Assembly (NCBI GenBank): GCA_003833135.1
Contig: QZLH01001210.1
Span: 14,961 to 29,556 of the forward strand
Source of the DNA: Oehlia diaphana
Lineage: Eukaryota; Glomeromycota; Glomeromycetes; Glomerales; Glomeraceae
Direction: 5' to 3'
Length of the DNA stretch: 14,596 nt
The position numbers were made by a program, and so were the translations under genes. A model generated the notes under the pieces. It had not been told where the DNA came from, ran no database searches, and saw only the letters and a program-made list of their open reading frames with translations. Positions 8,643 through 14,596 of this stretch are shown here, in pieces. Position 1 is the stretch's first letter; the number at the start of each line of letters is the position of its first letter.

Positions 8643-9544
8643 CGTATTTGGGTGTTATAAATTTACCAGAACTATTAGAGCGGATTCTATATTTCCTAGC
8701 AGTAGATAAGACACTGTATTCTACTCTATTTGTTTCCCGATTGTGGTACAGATGTGATGCCCCTATTCTATGGAGGCGTATTGAGCTAAAGGAGAAAGAC
8801 TTATATCCTGGGCAATCTCTTCCAAATGATTATAATTACCTTGCAAAGAATCGCATCTGATTAAATAAATTCATAAGGATAGAACGTGCAAAGGATTTCT
8901 CTCGATTGAAAAAATTCATAAAGCTAATACGTAGAAAGCAAAAGCCAGTTTATTGCTCAAATGTAATTCATCTCGAAATATCATACTACCATTCACTTTC
9001 GGATAAAAAAATCATAAGCATTGTATATTCATGCCCAAATATAATCCATTTGAGTTTTAAAAATAGCGTAGGATTTAGTAATAGAGCATTAGAACTGATA
9101 GCAGGTTCATACCTGAATCTGAAGTATCTCAATCTGTGTGATGCTAAGAGTTTCCGTACTTGAGAAGTAGATGACGAGGGTCTATGGAAAATCGTGAAGT
9201 CATGCCATAAATTAGAATATTTAAATATTGACTATCACACAGAGATTACCAAACATTCAATTTGTGGTATTATTCGCTCCAATCTAAAGCTCTAGCATCT
9301 TGACCTTAGCTATTGTAAAATTACTGATATGACTATCAAAGAAATTGCTAGATCATGTCTCAAATTAAAATATCTTAATCTGAGGGGGTGTGTTAATATT
9401 AACAAAAAAACTATAGATCAGCTAAATCCAAATACTCATGTTAAGAATTACCGGGATCTGATTGATATTCGAGCTGAGATAGAGCAAATATTCAGACAGT
9501 CTAGAGTTGCTAATATTAAAACTCAGTTTCACCAGGCATTATGA
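8639..9544 (+). pseudogene. F-box/LRR protein, copy 2, with three internal stops
   Basis: A tandem paralogue of the gene at 7554, starting 1,085 bp downstream of it. Residues 1-50 are an F-box (LPELLERILYFLAVDK...LFVSRLWYRC). In-frame stops lie at TGA 8858, TGA 9161 and TAG 9293, and the frame ends at TGA 9542. No frameshift occurs over 900 bases. The LRR units are well preserved between stops (VIHLEIS, IIHLSFK, LKYLNLCDA, LEYLNID, HLDLSYC, LKYLNLRGC). At TAG 9293 the copy 1 partner is CAA (8124-8126), so a Gln codon was lost here. The C-terminus (DLIDIRAEIEQIFRQ...) differs wholly from the tail of copy 1, showing that one of them gained or exchanged its end. Confidence 0.75.
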
Positions 9545-9673
9545 CAATCTAATTGCAATATATTTATGATAGTTGACTCTGGTGCTGATCACTCCATTAT
9601 AGCTATAAGCAGACAAGCATCAAGGAATTATTCAATAGCATTATTCGACAATCTAGCTAGTCCAGAGCAGTGA
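9545..9673 (+). pseudogene. Retropepsin-like fragment (DSGAD) in frame with F-box copy 2
   Basis: Directly after TGA 9542, and in the same frame, 42 codons run to TGA 9671. They read IFMIVDSGADHSIIAISRQ and so contain an intact aspartic protease signature (Asp at 9575-9577, then Ser-Gly-Ala-Asp). The second half of the fold and the LLG motif are missing. This could be the decayed C-terminus of an ancestral F-box/LRR-retropepsin fusion, or a separate truncated gene. It matches the DIGAN region of the protein at 6953 in position within the fold. Confidence 0.6.
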
Positions 9674-9892
9674 TTATATGTCCAAAAGATTTTTGTGCCC
9701 TATGCGACAAAAAATATAGATTAGCTAACCTGTTCTAGACCGGGCACTAGCTGAATTTTTTCACACAATTGAAATAATGGTAATTACTTTTCAGTAAAAT
9801 AAACATTTCCACTTCCTATAGATGAATTTCTGTATTAACACGCCTGGACTATTTTCTGCTAAAGACGCTAAAGGTAAGGAACTGTCAGAAGT
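9674..9892. other. Intergenic spacer
   Basis: No supported gene is present. It holds AGCTAACCTG near 9722 and a 26-codon open frame at about 9822-9902 without recognisable content. GTAAGG follows AAAG near 9874, but no partner acceptor can be justified. Confidence 0.4.
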
Positions 9893-10381
9893 TTACCTGT
9901 AAGTGCTTTGCTGAAGATACGCTCTTGCATTTTTATTGGCTTCTTCTAATCCACTTATTTCCTGATCAGAATGACCGACAATACCAAGATGATCTTGAAT
10001 CACGCTTATATCCTCTTTCAAATATAAAAGCAAATGATATAATGTTCCAAGTGACATTTTCCCAAATGTTACATCATCAAAATCTTGTATATTTTCATAT
10101 AATATAGTAAGAATGGGATGGTCAACCACATTGAGATCTTCCTGTATATCTATTAATTCCCCCACCAAATCAAATAACAGCCCAAACGAATCTTCAAGTG
10201 TTTTTCCTTTTTTGCTTTGATTCGATGTTGTTTGATATATATTCTCAATAGGTCCCTTCCTCCGGTCTGGATCTATACTGAGTTTTTTCTGAATAGCTAT
10301 TATATCTTTCTTTTTATATAAAAACACTTCATATAATTGAGCTTCGCTTTTATCAGAATTAATATTAGTATTGCTTGTCAT
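9893..10381 (-). CDS. Hypothetical 162-aa protein with three ~25-residue repeats
   Basis: This is an intact minus-strand frame from ATG 10381-10379 to TAA 9895-9893. Three segments follow one pattern: LYEVFLYKKKDIIAIQKKL (residues 16-34), then FGLLFDLVGELIDIQEDL (about 66-83), then LYHLLLYLKEDISVIQDHL (about 114-132). Each has a hydrophobic face, an acidic or basic pair, Ile-Gln and a final Leu, and two are followed by a V-x-H or V-D-H. The repeats are probably amphipathic helices packing together. The linkers are charged, with SNQSKKGKT near residue 55. No signal peptide, membrane segment or catalytic motif is visible. I do not recognise the family. The gene reads convergently toward the F-box array. 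Confidence 0.6.
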   Translation of the reverse strand: MTSNTNINSDKSEAQLYEVFLYKKKDIIAIQKKLSIDPDRRKGPIENIYQTTSNQSKKGKTLEDSFGLLFDLVGELIDIQEDLNVVDHPILTILYENIQDFDDVTFGKMSLGTLYHLLLYLKEDISVIQDHLGIVGHSDQEISGLEEANKNARAYLQQSTYR

Positions 10382-10429
10382 GATTGTGTTTATCTCTGGT
10401 TAGCATATATTTAATTTTGAGTCCAAAAT

Positions 10430-10458
10430 ACTGATCATCAACCGGAACGGTGATCAGT
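10430..10458. repeat. Nested inverted repeat ACTGATCA / TGATCAGT
   Basis: Arms of 8 bp at 10430-10437 and 10451-10458 enclose a further CCG-GAA-CGG mini-stem (10442-10450), giving a bulged 11-bp hairpin. It lies 49 bases upstream of the minus-strand ATG, a position suited to an operator or a 5' UTR structure. Function unknown. Confidence 0.6.
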
Positions 10459-10627
10459 CAGCTCAGAAGATTTTTTGCTGAGCCACAGATTGTGTGACAA
10501 AAAATAAGTGGATCATTAGACAGGTTTTGTGTGACATATTAATTTTCGCATATATATATATATTCTAAAAACTATTAACCTTATTCTTTATTTTTTTCCC
10601 CAAACAATCATAAGAAAATGTGAAAGA

Positions 10628-10772
10628 ATGTCTACAAGCAACACAAGACCAACTCTAAAAGTAAATAGCGCTGGCAAAAGCATATGTTATGAAGGGCTGA
10701 AGGACTTGCAATTTTGAGATCGCTAGGCGTAAAACCAATAATGGTCTCTCCGGTAGATCTCCATGTGAAAAG
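10628..10772 (+). pseudogene. Possible gene remnant ending at a GTAAGA donor-like site
   Basis: ATG 10628 opens a 29-codon reading (MSTSNTRPTLKVNSAGKSIC...) that stops at TGA 10715. One frame over, from 10711, the sequence reads ILRSLGVKPIMVSPVDLHVK, which is protein-like, up to a GTAAGAG at 10773. A single missing base near 10710 would join the two. No downstream exon could be fixed with confidence and the family is unknown, so this may be chance. Confidence 0.25.
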
Positions 10773-11002
10773 GTAAGAGAATTCCATTTGCATGTACTTT
10801 CATAAAGCTCTTGGCATCAGACGATAATACTAATTACACCTCATACCTCCTTAACATTTTCCCAGCAAGATATAAAGCATGTAAAGGTATGTGGAAGTTC
10901 AGCCAACTTTCCTGCAAAAATTTTTAAGGAATGTATATGCCAGAAGTTATGTATATATGGGAACAAAAATCTCACAATGGGCCTTGAATTTAGGAAAGCG
11001 AG

Positions 11003-11444
11003 ATGTCTGATAAGACCGAGGTTCCTGATAAGACCAAGACTCCTGACAAGCTTGACAAGTTTCTCGCTGGTGGGGATATTACTCTCAACTGTCTCATTTC
11101 TGATGAGGGAGTGAATAATATTTTCAAAGTAACGATATTTAATGCTAACAACAATAGAGTCTCTTCTCTTGCAGAGGTAATCAGAACCCGTCGTCTAGAC
11201 CGATTTCAAGATATAGATTCATCTAATTTGGCTTTATATAGGGTTGCATTTATAGCTGATAGTGTCATAATCAACAGCTTAAGAAACATCAGTGAATTTG
11301 AAGTAGAAGGTGCAATAACAAGACACAATTTTTACTCATTTTCCTATACAACCCCAACGTATCTTTGGTGGTGAAAAGGGAATCAATGTTATCGTGTACC
11401 CTCCTGCTGAAAGGGTGCCGGAGGTACTAAGTAAAGATAATTAG
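11003..11444 (+). pseudogene. Crinkler (CRN) N-terminal header-like protein, frameshifted
   Basis: ATG 11003 opens 123 codons to TGA 11372. After a Lys/Asp/Thr/Pro-rich start with the repeat DKT-VPDKTKTPDK, the sequence ITLNCLISDEG (residues 26-36) and FQDIDSSNLALYRV match the CRN header, a ubiquitin-like domain placed before toxin-like domains in oomycete and fungal effectors. The usual LFLAK string is not obvious. The reading changes character near 11325-11342. From 11343, frame 3 reads PIQPQRIFGG...INVIVYPPAERVPEV to TAG 11442, which fits the end of a header. A one-base shift in the T run 11329-11333 explains this. The header has no attached C-terminal domain here; the next gene supplies a nuclease-like domain. 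Whether the frame-2 product alone is made cannot be seen. Confidence 0.65.
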
Positions 11445-11713
11445 ATTTTTTTTATTCACATCATGTAATAGCGATATAGTCGCAATTTTTATATAATGTA
11501 GGCCGGCTATCAGCAACTATCTTATTTCTTTTATTTCACAAATAAAGTATTATTTTACCAGTATATGAGAAATGGGTCACGTGCAATGCCTGTGCTACAT
11601 AAAAACCTATATTAATGGCCAGTATTCTCTTTCCCGAACAGAAATATTTTTTTATCTTACTCCGGAAAGTAACACTATTTTTTGTCCGAGCCTATTATCC
11701 CTATAAAAGCACT
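11445..11713. other. Intergenic, upstream of the SAM/nuclease-like gene
   Basis: These 269 bases hold no supported gene. They include the short inverted repeat GCGA-TATAG-TCGC near 11471, GGTCACGTG near 11575, and CTATAAAAGC at 11701-11710 immediately before the ATG at 11714, too close to be a conventional TATA box for that start. Confidence 0.45.
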
Positions 11714-12350
11714 ATGTCTGAAACTAGTAACCTTATACTCCAGCTTCCGCCTCCACCACTGTTGCTGGAAATGAGACGGTCTCGTTGGCGGACGAAGTTA
11801 AAAAATATGACACTGAGAAACTTATTTCTTTTTTGCAGGAACGGGGCTTAGGGCTAGACTTGGACGATGAAAATATTATTCGCAAGGAGAAGATTACGGG
11901 CCAGGACTTCTTTGACATGACTGAAGAAAAGCTTGAGAAATGGGGGATGCCGGGTGGACCTGCTATGAGACTCGTGAAGTTCGCTAAGGAATGTAAAGAT
12001 AAAAAGTTGAGGGCTTTTTCGACATACCGTAGCTTAAAGGAAGTATTAGAAAAATATAACCTCGCTTCTGAGGGCACAGAGATTATACCTCTTTTCACAC
12101 CACGAATCCACGAAATCCCAGACGAAAATAAGCATCTCGAAATGTGTATGGCAGATATCAAGTTACGACTTAAAAGTTATGGGACATTGGTAATAACAAG
12201 TTTGGAGTCCATGCGTAATGAGTACGTTTCAACTATACTACACACCGCCCTTCGTATCGCAGAAGATATTACGAAAAAGAAATTTAGTATGAGGCCTGAG
12301 TACGAAATATTGGAGATGAAAGTAGCGGGCGGGTCGATTATGCAATCAAG

Positions 12351-12440
12351 GTAAGCCTTCCTTGGATTCTTACCGTTCCTCCTAAATCCTATGTGGTCCT
12401 AGAGAGACCTATTAACTTATCGCAAAATATAAACTTATAG
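12351..12440 (+). other. Spliceosomal intron, 90 nt, phase 0
   Basis: The donor AAG|GTAAGC (12351) and acceptor TTATAG|GAA (12440) are canonical. ATTAAC near 12411-12416 is a plausible branch site about 25 bases from the acceptor. Removal joins YAIK to ESEELICITEDK without a stop; unspliced, TAA 12352-12354 ends the frame-1 reading. Confidence 0.75.
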
Positions 12441-12528
12441 GAATCTGAAGAGCTTATTTGCATCACAGAGGATAAGGTCCAGCAAAAATTAACAGAAGGC
12501 TTCGCTCAGAATATCAAGCAACTCGAAA

Positions 12529-12545
12529 GTTCGTTTCAAACGAAC
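12529..12545. repeat. 17-nt palindrome GTTCGTTT-C-AAACGAAC
   Basis: Arms of 8 bp are perfect around one central base. It lies inside exon 2 of the SAM/nuclease-like gene and encodes SSFQTN. Same 8-1-8 geometry as the two palindromes in the gene at 13039, though with different sequence. Confidence 0.8.
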
Positions 12546-12848
12546 AAGAGAAAACGAAAGCGTGATGAGGACTATTTTGACTATCTGTACGGGGTTGTGA
12601 CGTCTGCTAGGGATTGGCATTTTCTTCTCTATTCTCCAGGCGAAATTTTACAGGCGAGTAAGGCTCCTTTTAGTATCGAATTTGTCGAAGAGGCTCTGGT
12701 TGAGAACTCCGAAGAATATAAAACATTGCGTAAGGGGGTTAAGAAGGTTTTGGGCATAATCATTGGCTTGTTGGAAGATAGGGCATGTGTGGAGGATAAA
12801 TCGGATAGAAAGAGAGCTAGGATAGAGGGGTATCGCTTGAAAAAATAG

Positions 12849-13038
12849 GGGGTGGGGTTATAGTCTGTAATCATGTAGACAGTGTATCACGGGCTACGTC
12901 CCGATCTTGTATTTATTTTTTAGCATGTAATAATAAAAAAAATTTCTTGGCAAATTTCAGCGGGCCCGTCGCCCAAAAACATGTGATATATTTTTTATCT
13001 TGAATGCTTATATGCAGTGTATTAGTTTTAAATAGATC
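12849..13038. other. Intergenic spacer
   Basis: The 190 bases between the nuclease-like gene and the coiled-coil gene show no coding signal. They hold CGGG-CTACGT-CCCG near 12889 and the palindrome CGGGCCCG near 12961. Confidence 0.5.
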
Positions 13039-14592
13039 ATGTCGTCCGAGCTTGAAGTATTGAAACAGCGTATCATTGAACTTGAGGCAGAGAATGCCGA
13101 GATTCCTGAACTTAGAAAGAAACTTGCCGAGATTCCTGAACTTAGAAAGAAGCTTGCTGAGGTTGAAGCCAGGAATGTCGAGATTGAGGCCAGAAATGCG
13201 GAGCTTATGAAGCAGATGATAGTAGAGAATAACCGACGCGATGCTAGAATTGAGGATACCAATGATAGAGTTACGAAATTGGAACAGAAGCAGCTGCAAA
13301 ATGATGATACTCCTAATAACAATTTATCTAACTTCAATTCAGGTGCAGAACATCATGAAGAGCCATTGGAGGATAAGGGAATGGACGATTTCTTGAACGA
13401 GGTTGATAAGAAAATAATTGGTGATGAAATTAGGCGACACAATAAGGAAAAGAAGCTCCAGCGTGAATCAGCCGACCAGGACAGCACCACCGATGCTGCT
13501 TATGTGCCAGAAACCGTTAACGATATTGATGTGCTTAAAATTACTAACTGCACTACCTCAGAATTATCTTCCTCCAGTCACGAAACAGAGGTCATTGAAG
13601 ATATTGCGAATTCTGCTGTGGATTCGAACACCATTAACGATCGGAGCGCTTCGGAAAATTCGGAAAAAAATGGAAACTCCGTCACGAATCGTGACGATCG
13701 GCAAAAAAATATTCCAGTCATTAATATGTCTCAGGGAAATGATGATGATGATACTGAGTTTACTAAAAGTCAGAATATAGAGCAAGAATTAATAAAGGAA
13801 TTGCTCAGCAGTATCATTGCTCCATCAATTTCTTCTGAGGCTACGGAACCGATACCTTTGGTGACACATCTATCATCATCTCTAGACACGACGCAAAACT
13901 TAGTCCATTTATTCCAGAATACAATACGAGCTGGACACGAGGTGATCTTATCTTGGCTCTATTATTCAATTAGTTTTGAAAATAAAGTTGATGAGATTCG
14001 CCATGACACTGGGGCTTCAGATAAAACAGCTAGATCACAAATATACAATGAAATGCTAGAACATCTACCCGACATCACATTGGGAAACTTGCGTATGAGA
14101 ACCCTACGAGCTAAAAAAATTCGTATGCTATTTGGTGAAGGCGGAGTGGGAATAGATAAAATTAAGCAAGTTACTTTCAGTGCTTATGACATTTCAAGCC
14201 TTACTATTAATCAAATTCAAAGTGTTATCAAGAATGTAACTTCGGCAGAAAGGACACCGGAGGTTCCAAATACTAATCATGTGTCTTCCGTCACGATTCG
14301 TGACGATCAGATTAATGCTCCTTTGATTTCAGCTGAGGTATCTCGTCCACCAATACCTAGGACTAATCCAACTTATGACTGGGCTTATTCCCGCAACAAG
14401 ATATTGGATCAATATCCTAATCTATATAGAGAATGTAGTAGTGAAGATTTTGATTATTATGGAATTAATGACGAGACATTATGCCCATTATGCAAGTTAG
14501 ATCATGATGATGAGGAAGGTATAGATGGTATGTATAAATCCGGATCTTACTTTATTAAATGTGAACAGCGCGAAATTGAGATAACTGCATAG
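13039..14592 (+). CDS. 517-aa coiled-coil / acidic / helical protein with C-terminal Cys-His motif
   Basis: This is an intact frame from ATG 13039 to TAG 14590, complete within the window. Residues 1-95 are a coiled coil with heptad-like repeats (LEVLKQRIIELEAENAEI; the decapeptide AEIPELRKKL occurs twice, at residues 20-39). Residues about 100-255 are acidic, Ser/Asp-rich and probably disordered. Residues about 270-400 form a conserved-looking helical region (LSWLYYSISFENKVDEIRHD, then LFGEGGVGIDKIKQVTF). The end has C482-x2-C485-x3-H489 and C508 within FIKC, a plausible zinc site. The same C-x2-C-x3-H...FI.KC arrangement occurs in the primase remnant at 1129-1215. No signal peptide or membrane segment is seen. 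I recognise the style of a large Rhizophagus-type family but no named function; oligomerisation and DNA or protein binding are inferred only. Confidence 0.7.
   Translation: MSSELEVLKQRIIELEAENAEIPELRKKLAEIPELRKKLAEVEARNVEIEARNAELMKQMIVENNRRDARIEDTNDRVTKLEQKQLQNDDTPNNNLSNFNSGAEHHEEPLEDKGMDDFLNEVDKKIIGDEIRRHNKEKKLQRESADQDSTTDAAYVPETVNDIDVLKITNCTTSELSSSSHETEVIEDIANSAVDSNTINDRSASENSEKNGNSVTNRDDRQKNIPVINMSQGNDDDDTEFTKSQNIEQELIKELLSSIIAPSISSEATEPIPLVTHLSSSLDTTQNLVHLFQNTIRAGHEVILSWLYYSISFENKVDEIRHDTGASDKTARSQIYNEMLEHLPDITLGNLRMRTLRAKKIRMLFGEGGVGIDKIKQVTFSAYDISSLTINQIQSVIKNVTSAERTPEVPNTNHVSSVTIRDDQINAPLISAEVSRPPIPRTNPTYDWAYSRNKILDQYPNLYRECSSEDFDYYGINDETLCPLCKLDHDDEEGIDGMYKSGSYFIKCEQREIEITA
13096..13155 (+). 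repeat. 30-nt tandem duplication in coiled coil
   Basis: 13096-13125 and 13126-13155 differ at one base (AAA versus AAG) and both encode AEIPELRKKL. A recent in-frame duplication lengthening the coil. Confidence 0.85.
13680..13696. repeat. 17-nt palindrome CGTCACGA-A-TCGTGACG
   Basis: Perfect 8-bp arms around one base, inside the coding sequence (SVTNRDD). It recurs at 14289 with only the central base changed, and both are followed by ATC. Confidence 0.9.
14289..14305. repeat. 17-nt palindrome CGTCACGA-T-TCGTGACG
   Basis: Second copy, in the same gene and frame (SVTIRDD). The match to 13679-13699 covers 20 of 21 bases. Confidence 0.9.
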
Positions 14593-14596
14593 TCTT

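Larger units (their letters stand above)
10382..11002. other. 621-bp mostly non-coding region
   Basis: No complete gene is visible. It contains the hairpin at 10430-10458, a second 6-bp inverted repeat GCTCAG/CTGAGC (10461-10483), a direct repeat TGTGTGACA at 10491-10499 and 10528-10536, a short AT dinucleotide run at 10550-10563, and a possible decayed coding stretch at 10628-10772. It separates the divergent starts of the minus repeat protein and the CRN-like gene, so promoters for both should lie here. Confidence 0.5.
11714..12848 (+). pseudogene. SAM domain + PD-(D/E)xK nuclease-like protein, one intron, two frameshifts
   Basis: ATG 11714 starts in frame 2 (MSETSN). After about 11730 only frame 1 is coherent (YTPASASTTVAGNETVSLAD...). 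A SAM domain spans about 11797-12009 (KKYDTEKLISFL... KITGQDFFDMTEEKLEKWGM), usually a protein-protein module. The frame moves again near 12304-12309 to frame 3. The nuclease-like part has an Asp in SGRVDYAIK (12336-12338), E-x-K in ITEDK (Glu 12468-12470, Lys 12474-12476) and a Gln in GFAQNIKQL (12507-12509), the order expected of PD-(D/E)xK nucleases. These lie on either side of the intron 12351-12440. The tail ends in basic TNKRKRKRD and DRKRARIEG, possible nuclear signals, at TAG 12846. Both shifts are consistent with one lost base. The domain set resembles the nuclease class of CRN-type effectors; activity is unproven. Confidence 0.65.

Noticed and set aside
11615..11713. Upstream extension of the SAM gene start to 11615
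   Set aside because: The ATG at 11714 begins the MSETSN sequence expected of the protein; the extension is Phe/Tyr/Leu-rich translation of AT-rich promoter DNA.
11733..12161. 142-codon minus-strand open frame
   Set aside because: It is antisense to the SAM domain region, whose protein motifs are clear on the plus strand; Ser/Phe-rich shadow composition.
13008..13337. Minus-strand open frames opposite the coiled-coil start
   Set aside because: The Ser/Leu/Phe-rich repeats are simply the reverse of the Glu/Lys/Leu coiled coil.
13418..13780. 120-codon plus-strand open frame inside the 517-aa gene
   Set aside because: It overlaps a long intact frame and has low-complexity content with no motif.
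1..14596. tRNA, rRNA or CRISPR arrays
   Set aside because: No cloverleaf consensus, rRNA-like conserved stretch or regularly spaced repeat-spacer pattern was found by eye.

Overview
The window looks like nuclear DNA of an arbuscular mycorrhizal fungus, most likely Rhizophagus irregularis or a close Glomeromycotina relative. It is AT-rich, genes are sparse and on both strands, one clear spliceosomal intron is visible (12351-12440), and the gene families are ones expanded in that fungus: replication-origin-binding-like proteins, F-box/LRR proteins, crinkler (CRN) headers, SAM-domain proteins with a nuclease-like tail, and long coiled-coil proteins ending in a zinc-binding motif. The species call rests on recognising families by eye, not on a search.

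Layout. 1-3587: a decayed fusion of an archaeo-eukaryotic primase (AEP) domain with a herpes-origin-binding-protein-like superfamily 2 helicase, broken by seven in-frame stops and one frameshift, and ending in a perfect 16-bp hairpin. 3747-4864: a divergent pair, a broken Cys-rich gene on minus and an intact 161-aa gene on plus with an NPxTxR motif resembling the viral 2-cysteine adaptor. 5161-6287: a broken tyrosine-recombinase-like gene. 6400-7450: an intact coiled-coil gene and an intact retropepsin-like gene. 7554-9673: two tandem F-box/LRR copies, both carrying nonsense codons, the second followed in frame by a DSGAD retropepsin fragment. 9893-10381 (minus): a small intact protein made of three imperfect repeats. 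10382-11002: mostly non-coding, with a hairpin and a possible gene remnant. 11003-11444: a frameshifted CRN header. 11714-12848: a SAM plus PD-(D/E)xK nuclease-like gene with one intron and two single-base frameshifts. 13039-14592: an intact 517-aa coiled-coil/acidic/helical protein with a terminal C-x2-C-x3-H...C motif.

Working together. Primase-helicase plus recombinase is a replication-and-integration tool set, and suggests the left half derives from a DNA mobile element or endogenised large DNA virus. The right half pairs a CRN header with a nuclease-like module, as in the CRN effector/conflict system. Five intact reading frames (4379, 6400, 6953, 9893-10381 and 13039) lie among seven broken genes or fragments. 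Nonsense codons (about sixteen) outnumber frameshifts (five), consistent with C-to-T decay of a methylated, repeat-rich genome.
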